From contig JAICSG010000060.1 of assembly GCA_025937035.1 (NCBI GenBank), forward strand, positions 1-11,790: DNA of 11,790 nucleotides, written 5' to 3'. This DNA is from Thermoanaerobaculia bacterium. Lineage in GTDB: Bacteria; Acidobacteriota; Thermoanaerobaculia; Multivoradales; UBA5704. Positions 6,429-11,790 of the stretch are shown here, one piece after another; the stretch's first letter is position 1; each line of letters begins with the position of its first letter. A model generated the notes under the pieces. The model searched no databases and had not been told where the DNA came from. It worked only from the letters and a program-made list of their open reading frames with translations. Both the position numbers and the translations under genes were made by a program.

Positions 6429-6980
6429 TCAGGCCGTCACGGCCGGCGCGGGCGCACCCTGCGGGGGCTTGCGGCGCAGGATCGCGGCGGAGATCAGGGT
6501 CACGATCAGCCCGACCGGGAAGATCTCCATGAAGGTGATGGCGGAGTTGTAGAAGAGGTTGTGGTAGTGCTTCCCCATCTCCGCCATCTGCGCGGCCGTC
6601 TTCTGGATGTCGGCCTCGCTCGCGCCCCGCGCGTGCATCTTCGCCAGGACGCTCGCGCTGTACTGGCTGAAGAAGTCGGGGAAGAAGTTGAAGTAGGCGA
6701 TCTCCCAGCCGATCACGTACATCGCGCAGGTGACCAGGCAGATGAGAATCCCCACCTGGAAGGCCTTCCCGAAGCCGATCGCCCCCCCGGCGACCGTCTC
6801 GCGGTACGACCGGATGCCGAAGAAGACCATCAGGAACGCGAGGACCATGGCCGTGTAGCCGAGGACCTCCTGGTGCTCGAAGTTGATGACCCCCTTCATG
6901 CAGAGGGGCATCATCACCGCGCTGACGAGGATCAGGATGACGCCCGACGCGAGCCCGAAGCGGAGAACGATGTTGCGCAT
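6429..6980 (-). CDS. DUF4199-type four-helix membrane protein
   Basis: 183 residues matching the DUF4199 pattern: four hydrophobic helices (about 8-28, 40-57, 73-96, 148-168), the conserved FFGIRSYRE after helix two (53-61), a GAIGFGKAFQVG loop (66-77) and a long helical extramembrane segment (100-146). The molecular function of DUF4199 is unknown. Longer in-frame starts exist upstream (to 7076), but the ATG at 6980 has a strong GGGAGGA six bases away, and the extra residues are unconserved Arg/Pro-rich sequence. It lies 153 bases downstream of the membrane-anchored LuxR-type regulator on the same strand. I recall the same pairing from Bacteroidota and Acidobacteriota genomes, so a functional module is likely. 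It ends 9 bases from the convergent kinase gene. Confidence 0.8.
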   Translation of the reverse strand: MRNIVLRFGLASGVILILVSAVMMPLCMKGVINFEHQEVLGYTAMVLAFLMVFFGIRSYRETVAGGAIGFGKAFQVGILICLVTCAMYVIGWEIAYFNFFPDFFSQYSASVLAKMHARGASEADIQKTAAQMAEMGKHYHNLFYNSAITFMEIFPVGLIVTLISAAILRRKPPQGAPAPAVTA

Positions 6981-6986
6981 TGTGTT

Positions 6987-6993
6987 TCCTCCC
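6987..6993 (-). promoter_or_regulatory. Ribosome binding site of the DUF4199 gene
   Basis: GGGAGGA on the minus strand lies 6 bases before the ATG at 6978-6980. It is one of the clearer Shine-Dalgarno sequences in the window and fixes the start against longer in-frame alternatives. Confidence 0.7.
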
Positions 6994-7081
6994 ATGTGTT
7001 GCCCGCAGTCTGGACCCGGCGCCGGTGCCGGGCGTCCTCCGTTCGGGTGATTTTCGGCCCGAAACCCCGGAATCATCCTTT

Positions 7082-7112
7082 CGTTGACCCCGGTTGATCC
7101 CCGCTTGACGCG
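7082..7112. promoter_or_regulatory. Three phased TTGA boxes between the LuxR and DUF4199 genes
   Basis: On the plus strand TTGACCCCGG, TTGATCCCCGC and TTGACGCG follow each other with TTGA at 7084, 7094 and 7105, spacings of 10 and 11 bases, so all three face the same side of the helix. They lie between the stop of the LuxR-type regulator (7134) and the DUF4199 start (6980). They may be a binding site for that regulator or another factor. No promoter hexamers are clear nearby. Confidence 0.3.
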
Positions 7113-7133
7113 CCTCCGTTCCGGAGATCGGGA

Positions 7134-7583
7134 TCACGGGATTAACCCGAGCTCCCGCCCCTTCAGCACGGCCTGGACCCGGCGGTTGACCCCCAGCTTG
7201 TCGAACACGCGGGAGGAGTGGGTCTTGACCGTGTTCTCGGAGACGAAGAGCCGCTCGCCGATCTCCCGGTTGCTCAGGCCCTCCGCGATCAGCCCGAGGA
7301 TCTCATGCTCGCGCGGGGTGATCCCGAGCTCCTTGAGCTTCCCGGTGTCGACCACGAAGGGGCGGTCCTCCGGGACCGGGACGCGGACCTCCCGGACCAC
7401 CGTCACCTCCCGGGACCGCGACCAGTGCCGTCCGAAGTAGATCCCCAGCCCGGCGAAGATCGCCGCCACCAGGCCGCCATAGATCTCGCCGGGATAGGTG
7501 CGGACGACGTACTGGTACTCGAGGACCTTGAGCAGGACGAGCAGCACCCCGCCCAACAAGCCATAGAAGACGACGCGCTTCAC
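7134..7583 (-). CDS. Membrane-anchored LuxR-type (GerE) transcriptional regulator
   Basis: 149 residues from a GTG at 7583. Two N-terminal hydrophobic helices (about 5-25 and 33-52, separated by a short YPGE loop) anchor the protein in the inner membrane. A basic/valine-rich linker (VTVVREVRVPVP, 60-71) leads to a LuxR/GerE helix-turn-helix (88-143) with the typical LTPRE-like start (ITPREHEILGLIAEG), the recognition region SNREIGERLFVSENTVKTH (104-122) and KLGVNRR. There is no receiver or ligand domain, so it is not a normal response regulator; the membrane part probably senses something or receives a signal from the DUF4199 protein encoded downstream. Longer in-frame reading extends antisense to the Nudix gene and is not coding. 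No Shine-Dalgarno precedes the GTG; TTATCC lies 7 bases upstream and may be a -10 box of a leaderless message. The gene is divergent from the Nudix gene. Confidence 0.85.
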   Translation of the reverse strand: MKRVVFYGLLGGVLLVLLKVLEYQYVVRTYPGEIYGGLVAAIFAGLGIYFGRHWSRSREVTVVREVRVPVPEDRPFVVDTGKLKELGITPREHEILGLIAEGLSNREIGERLFVSENTVKTHSSRVFDKLGVNRRVQAVLKGRELGLIP

Positions 7584-7670
7584 GGCGGGAGGATAACCCG
7601 CCGCCCCGGACAGGTGCCAGCCGAATCGCCAGGACAGGTAGCGGGAGTTTTCCTGTACTACTATCAGGCG
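7584..7670. promoter_or_regulatory. Divergent promoter region, LuxR regulator and Nudix gene
   Basis: Only 87 bases separate the two start codons. TACTAT (7659-7664) is 6 bases before the Nudix ATG, and minus-strand TTATCC (7591-7596) is 7 bases before the LuxR GTG. Neither gene has a convincing Shine-Dalgarno, and -35 elements are not recognisable. Both transcripts may be leaderless. Confidence 0.35.
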
Positions 7671-8261
7671 ATGGAAAACGACCGCCAGAGTTGGATTCTC
7701 GCCGTGCGGGGGCGCCTCTCCTCGCCGCCCCCGCGGCGGCTGCCGGCGAGCGACGCGCGGCCGGCCTCGGTGCTGGTGCCGCTCTACGTGGACGCGGGCG
7801 AGCTCTGGACCGTCCTCACCAAGCGCGCGGACGACCTGCCGAGCCACCGTAGCCAGATCGCCTTCGCCGGCGGCGGCCGCGAGCTCAAGGAGGACCCCTG
7901 GGGCGCCGCCCTCCGCGAGGCCCACGAGGAGATCGGCCTCGATCCCAAGGTCGTCCTCAAGCTGGGCGAGCTCGACGAGCAGGAGAGCCCGGCCGGCTTC
8001 CGGGTGATCCCCTGCGTGGGCGCGGTCCCCCACGGCGTCAAGCTGACGCCGAACGCGGGCGAGATCGCCGAGGTCTTCCCTCTCCCTCTGACCGCCTTCG
8101 CCAACCCGCGGATGGTCGAGGAGCGCGAGGTCCTCCTCGACGGCGTCTCCCGCAACCTCCTCATCTACCACGTCGGCAACCGCCAGATCTGGGGCCTGAC
8201 CGCGCGGGTGCTCCAGAACCTGCTGGTGCGGCTGGGGATGGAGACGGAACAGGAGAATTGA
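7671..8261 (+). CDS. Nudix hydrolase, CoA pyrophosphatase (NudL)-like
   Basis: 196 residues. The Nudix box matches GX5EX7REUXEEXGU exactly at residues 68-90 (Gly68, Glu74, Arg82-Glu83, Glu86-Glu87, Gly89), so the metal-binding residues are intact. Just before it, VLTKRADDLPSHRSQIAFAGG (48-68) resembles the UPF0035 motif (LLTxR...G...FPGG) of the NudL/CoA-diphosphatase group, with Ser instead of the usual Gly and Ala instead of Pro. Members hydrolyse CoA and acyl-CoA to 3',5'-ADP and (acyl-)phosphopantetheine, probably for CoA housekeeping; the substrate here is inferred from the motif. The ATG at 7671 is chosen because the homologous region begins right after it and upstream in-frame codons are antisense to the LuxR gene. 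It lacks a Shine-Dalgarno and may be leaderless. It is cytoplasmic and converges on the propeller gene, with 6 bases between stop codons. Confidence 0.9.
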   Translation: MENDRQSWILAVRGRLSSPPPRRLPASDARPASVLVPLYVDAGELWTVLTKRADDLPSHRSQIAFAGGGRELKEDPWGAALREAHEEIGLDPKVVLKLGELDEQESPAGFRVIPCVGAVPHGVKLTPNAGEIAEVFPLPLTAFANPRMVEEREVLLDGVSRNLLIYHVGNRQIWGLTARVLQNLLVRLGMETEQEN

Positions 8262-8277
8262 GGGCGGCTATCTGCCC
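8262..8277. terminator. Short hairpin at a convergent junction
   Basis: GGGCGG (8262-8267) and CTGCCC (8272-8277) can form a 6-bp stem with one G-U pair and a 4-base loop, just after the Nudix stop and over the stop of the propeller gene. There is no T-run, so this is weak support. Confidence 0.2.
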
Positions 8278-9428
8278 AAGATCACGAGGACGTCGTTGTC
8301 GCCGTTGTCAGCGACCACGATGTCACCTTTGCCGTCGCCGTTCAGATCATGAATGGCAATACCCTTTGGTTTCCTGCCGACCGCGATCGCAGAGACCGGC
8401 GGGGCCGCTCCTTTGCGGCTCATCAGAAAGAGCGCGATGCTGTCGTTGTCTGTATAGGTCACCGCTACGTCGGCCACCCCGTCGCCGTTCACGTCGCCGA
8501 TCGCGAGGCGGTTGGGAATCTTGCCGGTCCCTACGGTTGAGCCCGCCATCGTTTTGAATCCGCCCTTGCCGTCGCCGAGCAGGAGGGTCACACCGTCCCT
8601 GCCCTGCCGGTCCGTCGTGCTGCTGGGCGCGTTGACGATCGCGAGGTCGAGTTTGCCGTCGCCGTTGATGTCTCCGACGGCGGCGAAGAACGGCGAGTCT
8701 CCGCAAGGAAAGGGGGAGCCGGCCGGAGAGTTGAATCCTCCTTTGCCGTCGCCGAGCAGGATCGTCACGTTGTCGCCTTCGAGGTTGGTGGCGACGACGT
8801 CGTCCTTGCCATCGCCGTTGACGTCCGCGATCCGCACCCTCTGGTAGGGATGCTTCCCGACCATCAGGAACGGCCCGGGCTTGAAACCGCCCTTGCCGTC
8901 TCCGAGCAGGACCGCCACCTGATCGTTCCCCCAACTGTCCGTCAGCAGGTCCAGGTTGCCGTCGCCGTTCAGGTCGCCCGTGGCCACGCCGTGAGTGTGC
9001 GGACGCGCCGCCACCGCAAACGGGGAGCCCCGCGCGGGCGCGAAGCCGCCCCGGCCGTCCCCGAGCAGGACGGTAAGATGCTTCGCCTCATGATTCGCGA
9101 AGGCCAGGTCCGGTCTGCCGTCCCGGTTGAAATCGCCGATGGCGATGTCGTTGGGCTGCTGCCCGGCGGCAAACGGAGAGCCCTTCGCCGCTTTGAATCC
9201 TCCCCGGCCATCGCCGAGCAGAACGGTCACGTCCTGACTCTGCTCATTGGCCACGACGAGATCGGGCTTGCCGTCACCATTGAGATCAGCCACTTCGACG
9301 CTTCCGGGCGCGGTCCCCGCGGCGAAGCGGGACGGACCCGACGCGGTCCCAGGCCCATCTCCCGGCAGGAGCAGGTTGCAACGCAGACAGGCCAGGGAAA
9401 GCAGGGCGGCGGGCATCAGCTTGCGCAT
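8268..9428 (-). CDS. Exported FG-GAP/VCBS seven-bladed beta-propeller
   Basis: 386 residues. An N-terminal export signal (MRKLMPAALLSLAC) has a possible lipid-attachment Cys at 14 or 17, but neither fits the lipobox well, so lipoprotein status is uncertain. The rest is seven repeats of about 50 residues, each with a calcium-binding D-x-N-x-D-G-x-x-D motif (aspartates at 48, 99, 152, 202, 253, 312, 361) such as DLNGDGKPDL and DVNGDGKDDV. Each is followed by a strand ending in VLLGDGKGGF or a variant. Seven repeats is the count expected for an integrin-alpha-like closed propeller, and nothing else is attached. Such proteins usually act outside the cell in binding or adhesion; no enzyme motif is visible. 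Repeat 5 has an insertion (APSSTTDRQGRDG) and repeat 6 has lost the LLGDG ending. AGGAG lies 12 bases before the ATG. Adjacent repeats are similar in DNA sequence, suggesting expansion by duplication. Confidence 0.9.
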   Translation of the reverse strand: MRKLMPAALLSLACLRCNLLLPGDGPGTASGPSRFAAGTAPGSVEVADLNGDGKPDLVVANEQSQDVTVLLGDGRGGFKAAKGSPFAAGQQPNDIAIGDFNRDGRPDLAFANHEAKHLTVLLGDGRGGFAPARGSPFAVAARPHTHGVATGDLNGDGNLDLLTDSWGNDQVAVLLGDGKGGFKPGPFLMVGKHPYQRVRIADVNGDGKDDVVATNLEGDNVTILLGDGKGGFNSPAGSPFPCGDSPFFAAVGDINGDGKLDLAIVNAPSSTTDRQGRDGVTLLLGDGKGGFKTMAGSTVGTGKIPNRLAIGDVNGDGVADVAVTYTDNDSIALFLMSRKGAAPPVSAIAVGRKPKGIAIHDLNGDGKGDIVVADNGDNDVLVILGR

Positions 9429-9508
9429 GACCCCAGGATACTCCTGAAGACCTCGGACGCTTCGCCGGCCCGGAAAACTTTGCTCCCGCCGAGCACGTAA
9501 AACACCCC

Positions 9509-10216
9509 ATGCGCGCCACCGGCTTCGAGTTCCGCCATCGCTTCTGGTTCATCTTCCTGCTCTTCTGGGCGGCGTTCGCGGCCTATGGGATCGACCACCG
9601 GAGCGCCGGTGTGGCCCTGGTCCTCCTCTTCGGGCCGGTGACCGGCGCCGCCCTCCATGGGATCTTCGGGCTCGCCGCCGTGCTGATCGGCATCGCGGCC
9701 CTGGTGCGGACGTGGGCGGCCGCCTATCTCCAGAGCGAGCGGGTCCACGACGCCAACCTGCGCACCGAGGGGGTGGTGGCGGACGGCCCTTACCGCCACC
9801 TGCGCAACCCGCTCTATTTCGGCAACCTCCTCCTGGCGGTCGGAATGGGCCTGATGGCCAGCCGGTTGGGCTTCCTCATCCTGGTGGCGGGCCACCTGAT
9901 CTTCCTGCTCCGTCTGATCGGACGCGAGGAATCGGAGCTCCTCGCCACCCAGGGAGAGCGCTACCGGGCCTACTTCGACGCCGTGCCCAGGCTTGTGCCT
10001 TCGCTCCGCCCCCGGGTGCCCGCGAGCGGCCTCCAGCCCCGCTGGCCGCAGGCGTTCTTCGGCGAGATCTTCTTCTGGCTCCTCTTCGCCGGCGCGGCTT
10101 ACTTCGCCGCCACCCTGAACGGCCGGTCGATCCCGGTCGTGGCCGTCGTGGGAATGGGGATCTACTTCGTCATGCTGGCGGTCCTGAAGCGCCGGAGGAC
10201 CGCTCCCGTGGGGTGA
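9509..10216 (+). CDS. Isoprenylcysteine carboxyl methyltransferase-family membrane methyltransferase
   Basis: 235 residues with several membrane helices (about 12-28, 33-46, 50-68, 105-135, 183-202, 206-226). The AdoMet-binding signature of the ICMT/PEMT superfamily is clear: GPYRHLRNPLYFGNLL (93-108), then the distal EESELLATQGERYRAYFDAVPRLVP (140-164) with the paired Glu and the Tyr-x-x-Tyr used by the family to close the cofactor pocket. Bacterial members methylate lipids or other hydrophobic small molecules; the substrate cannot be read from sequence. The C-terminal pair of helices (after 180) is an extension beyond the shortest family members. The ATG at 9509 has no Shine-Dalgarno. The next gene starts 4 bases after its stop, so the two are cotranscribed, which suggests (weakly) a cell-envelope role. 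It is divergent from the propeller gene with 80 bases between starts. Confidence 0.85.
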   Translation: MRATGFEFRHRFWFIFLLFWAAFAAYGIDHRSAGVALVLLFGPVTGAALHGIFGLAAVLIGIAALVRTWAAAYLQSERVHDANLRTEGVVADGPYRHLRNPLYFGNLLLAVGMGLMASRLGFLILVAGHLIFLLRLIGREESELLATQGERYRAYFDAVPRLVPSLRPRVPASGLQPRWPQAFFGEIFFWLLFAGAAYFAATLNGRSIPVVAVVGMGIYFVMLAVLKRRRTAPVG

Positions 10217-10220
10217 GCTC

Positions 10221-10730
10221 ATGAGAAAAACGGTACGATTGGGAGCAGTCCTGCTGATCGCGGCGCTCTGCCTCGCCGCGGCGCCCCGTCTGCGGAGCAA
10301 GCCTCTGCGCGCGGACCGGATCCTCGTCGAGAAATCTCACCGCCGCCTGACCCTGCTCTGGAAGGGAAAGCCGGTCAAGTCCTACGATGTCGCCCTGGGC
10401 GGAGCGCCGGCCGGCCGGAAGCAGTGCCAGGGGGACAACCGGACCCCCGAGGGTCTCTACCGGATCGACGCCCGCAACGCGGCCTCGCGCTACCACCGCG
10501 CGCTCCACGTCTCCTATCCCAACGCCCAGGACCTCGCCAACGCCCGGCGCCAGCGCTGCGCTCCCGGCGGCGACATCATGATCCACGGCCTCCTCAACGG
10601 CTACGGCTGGCTCGGGGCGTCCCACCGGCTCCATGATTGGACCCTCGGCTGCATCGCGGTCACCGACGCCGAGATCGAGGAGATCTGGGGCGCCGCCCCG
10701 AACGGCACGGTGGTGGAGATCCGGCCGTAA
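10221..10730 (+). CDS. Exported YkuD-family L,D-transpeptidase
   Basis: 169 residues. Residues 1-25 are a Sec signal (RKTVRLGAVLLIAALCLAAA). The YkuD domain covers about 31-169. The catalytic pair is visible as IMIHGLLNG (His122) and DWTLGCIAV (Cys144), and the nearby PEGLYRID (76-83) is typical of the family. The usual Arg after GC-x is replaced by Ala (GCIAV), as in a large subgroup ending in TDAEIEEIW...GTVVEIRP and in YafK/DpaA-like enzymes. So it may form 3-3 or protein crosslinks in peptidoglycan, or cleave them; cross-linking is the family default. It acts in the periplasm. GGGGTGAG (10210-10217), inside the end of the preceding methyltransferase gene, serves as ribosome binding site, consistent with translational coupling. 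It lacks any peptidoglycan-binding domain. Confidence 0.9.
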   Translation: MRKTVRLGAVLLIAALCLAAAPRLRSKPLRADRILVEKSHRRLTLLWKGKPVKSYDVALGGAPAGRKQCQGDNRTPEGLYRIDARNAASRYHRALHVSYPNAQDLANARRQRCAPGGDIMIHGLLNGYGWLGASHRLHDWTLGCIAVTDAEIEEIWGAAPNGTVVEIRP

Positions 10731-10741
10731 CGCCGGATCTC
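10716..10741. terminator. Perfect hairpin spanning two convergent stop codons
   Basis: GAGATCCGGC (10716-10725) and GCCGGATCTC (10732-10741) form a perfect 10-bp stem with loop CGTAAC. The loop contains the TAA of the L,D-transpeptidase, and the right arm carries part of the stop of the opposing membrane-protein gene. There is no T-run on either strand, so termination may rely on the structure alone or on Rho. It could act in both directions. Confidence 0.45.
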
Positions 10742-11297
10742 AAGCGGGCTTGAAGGCGCGAAAGAGCAGGATTCCCACCAGCCCGATCAGGAGCACCGAT
10801 GTGGCCCCAAAGCTCAACAATTTCAGCGTGGTCGCGGCGCTGGCGATCCGGATCCAGCCCTCCTGCAGCGTCTGCGCACCGCCCGCCAGAAACCGCTTGA
10901 GTTGGTCGAGCTGAAGAAGGTTCTCGGTCCAATCGGCGAGCAGGGTCAGGCCGACCGGAGCCAGGAGCCAGGCCGGATTGAACGTGCGGCCCAGCGCCGC
11001 CCACGCCATCAGCAGGCCCGCCGCCAGACCGCCGCAATAAACGAAAGGAAAGAGGAGGTCCAATTCGAGAAAGCGCTGCTCCGCGCGCCGGGCGGAATCG
11101 TCGAGCACGGCCCAATAATTCTGGAATGCGGCGGCGTCGTAGGACCGCCTCTGGCTGAGCGGTTTCTGGCCCGCCGCGCTCAACTGTTTCACCACGAGGT
11201 CGCGGCCGCTCGCCTTCGTGAGGACCCAGGCGCCGCCATAGAAAAGGAGGAGCGGAATCGCCAGCATTTCGAGCGCCGCCAGGATCGTCTTGCCCAT
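10740..11297 (-). CDS. Four-helix membrane protein of unknown function
   Basis: 185 residues with hydrophobic helices at about 4-25, 81-101, 108-124 and 157-178. A polar, charged segment (about 27-78, including GQKPLSQRRSYDAAAFQNYW) lies between helices one and two. ADWTENLLQLDQL (121-133) after helix three is the most distinctive motif: buried-looking Asp, Glu and Asn at the membrane edge resemble D-x-x-EN motifs I recall in uncharacterised membrane proteins. I cannot name a family. An in-frame TTG at 11303 would add two residues, but the ATG at 11297 has AAGGAG 7 bases upstream. It has its own strong-looking promoter (separate entry) and a roughly 60-base leader, unlike its neighbours. It converges on the L,D-transpeptidase with 9 bases between them. 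Confidence 0.8.
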   Translation of the reverse strand: MGKTILAALEMLAIPLLLFYGGAWVLTKASGRDLVVKQLSAAGQKPLSQRRSYDAAAFQNYWAVLDDSARRAEQRFLELDLLFPFVYCGGLAAGLLMAWAALGRTFNPAWLLAPVGLTLLADWTENLLQLDQLKRFLAGGAQTLQEGWIRIASAATTLKLLSFGATSVLLIGLVGILLFRAFKPA

Positions 11298-11304
11298 GAG
11301 CAAT

Positions 11305-11310
11305 CTCCTT
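11305..11310 (-). promoter_or_regulatory. Ribosome binding site of the four-helix membrane protein
   Basis: AAGGAG on the minus strand, 7 bases before the ATG at 11295-11297. It favours that ATG over the TTG two codons upstream, which would overlap the spacer. Confidence 0.7.
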
Positions 11311-11365
11311 AGGGATTTCCCCCTGCCTCACCACAGCTCCTGAGTTTTTGCAGCTCGATTGAAAA

Positions 11366-11394
11366 AATATAGACCGCCGCGGAGGTGGCGTCAA
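11366..11394 (-). promoter_or_regulatory. Near-consensus sigma-70-type promoter of the membrane-protein gene
   Basis: On the minus strand TTGACG (11389-11394) is followed by exactly 17 bases and TATATT (11366-11371), then a T-rich stretch. Each hexamer is one base off the consensus. Transcription would start near 11359, giving a leader of about 60 bases before the ATG at 11297. This is the best promoter match in the window. Confidence 0.65.
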
Positions 11395-11421
11395 CCGAGG
11401 CGCGCGGCTAAGCCGGGGGTT

Positions 11422-11430
11422 TGCTATCGT
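11422..11430 (+). promoter_or_regulatory. Extended -10 before the photolyase gene
   Basis: TGCTATCGT fits the extended -10 pattern TGnTAnnnT and lies 9 bases before the proposed GTG start. No -35 is visible, as expected for an extended -10 promoter. The message would be nearly leaderless. Confidence 0.4.
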
Positions 11431-11439
11431 ACGGGACCG

Positions 11440-11790
11440 GTGACCACGATCTCCGACCTTCGTATCCGGACCTGCAACTCCGCGCCCCCGCGCGAGAAGG
11501 GCGACTTCGTCCTCTATTGGATGACCGCCTTCCGGCGCCTGGGATGGAATTTCGCCCTGGAGCATGCCGCGGAGCTCGCCCGGCGGTCGGCCAAGCCGCT
11601 GGTGATCCTGGAGCCCCTGCGCTGCGGCTACCGCTGGGCCAACGACCGTATCCACCGCTTCGTGATCGAGGGGATGGCGGACCACGCGGCGCGGCTCGCC
11701 AGGTCGAATGTCCTCTATCACCCCTACGTCGAGCCCGAGCCCGGGGCGGGCCGGGGGCTGGTCGAGGCGCTCGGCCGCCGGGCCTGCGGA
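11440..11790 (+). CDS. Class II-like deoxyribodipyrimidine photolyase, N-terminal part
   Basis: The first 117 codons of a gene that continues past the right edge. After RIRTCNSAPPREKGDF comes FVLYWMTAFRRLGWNFALEH (25-44), which parallels the class II photolyase pattern VxYWMxRxxRxxxNWAL, with the Asn kept and the middle diverged. PLVILEPLR (54-62) fits the second strand of the N-terminal alpha/beta (antenna) domain, and RIHRFVIEGMADHAARL (70-86) fits the following helix (R-x-x-F...GL in class II enzymes). These FAD enzymes split UV-induced pyrimidine dimers with blue light. The flavin-binding domain is beyond the window, so activity cannot be judged. The GTG at 11440 is chosen for position and homology; it has only a weak ACGGG in front and may be nearly leaderless. 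Confidence 0.78.
   Translation, partial: MTTISDLRIRTCNSAPPREKGDFVLYWMTAFRRLGWNFALEHAAELARRSAKPLVILEPLRCGYRWANDRIHRFVIEGMADHAARLARSNVLYHPYVEPEPGAGRGLVEALGRRACG

Noticed and set aside
6432..6444. GGCCG-TCA-CGGCC hairpin as terminator
   Set aside because: It lies inside the coding end of the DUF4199 gene, has only a 5-bp stem and no T-run, and is expected by chance at this base composition.
7218..7670. Upstream extension of the Nudix frame
   Set aside because: These codons are antisense to the LuxR-type regulator, and the Nudix-family region begins only after the ATG at 7671.
10660..11721. A 353-codon minus-strand open frame over the membrane-protein and photolyase genes
   Set aside because: It crosses two recognised genes and the best promoter in the window, and contains proline/arginine strings without protein-like organisation.

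Overview
The window is G+C-rich DNA with strongly G/C-biased third codon positions. It is tightly packed with genes on both strands and has no phage, insertion-sequence, tRNA or rRNA signal. The gene mix (FIST sensor plus hybrid kinase, DUF4199 protein beside a membrane-tethered LuxR-type regulator, FG-GAP/VCBS propeller, class II-like photolyase) suggests a free-living Gram-negative-type soil or sediment bacterium, perhaps Acidobacteriota (Thermoanaerobaculia-like) or Myxococcota. The taxon is inferred from gene content only.

Layout, left to right. 3-317 (+): the tail of an unrecognised protein. 426-2010 (-): a flavin-containing monooxygenase whose last ~120 codons lie in another frame, because of a frameshift at a CG dinucleotide run (785-792). 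2176-3456 (-): a secreted, Cys-rich protein with one CxxCH heme-c motif near its end. 3457-3822: the longest gene-free stretch, holding a dense, largely symmetric array of CGACATAT/ATATGTCG half-sites (3601-3677) midway between two divergent genes. 3823-6419 (+): a FIST sensory protein and a soluble hybrid histidine kinase-receiver, coupled by a GTGA stop/start overlap. 6429-7583 (-): a two-gene module of a small membrane-anchored LuxR-type regulator and a DUF4199 membrane protein, with three helically phased TTGA boxes between them. 7671-8261 (+): a NudL-like CoA-pyrophosphatase Nudix enzyme. 8268-9428 (-): a secreted seven-bladed FG-GAP/VCBS propeller. 9509-10730 (+): an isoprenylcysteine-methyltransferase-type membrane methyltransferase followed 4 bases later by a YkuD L,D-transpeptidase. 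10740-11297 (-): a four-helix membrane protein of unknown function with a near-consensus sigma-70-type promoter. 11440-11790 (+): the start of a class II-like photolyase, cut by the window edge.

Most of this is ordinary chromosomal content. The parts most worth a second look are the half-site array, the FIST/kinase sensory pair, the membrane LuxR/DUF4199 module with its phased boxes, and the frameshifted monooxygenase. Several + strand genes (and the LuxR gene) lack a clear Shine-Dalgarno but have a -10-like hexamer 6-10 bases before the start codon, which suggests leaderless or nearly leaderless transcripts. Several convergent gene pairs end within 6-9 bases of each other, with small GC hairpins spanning the stop codons.
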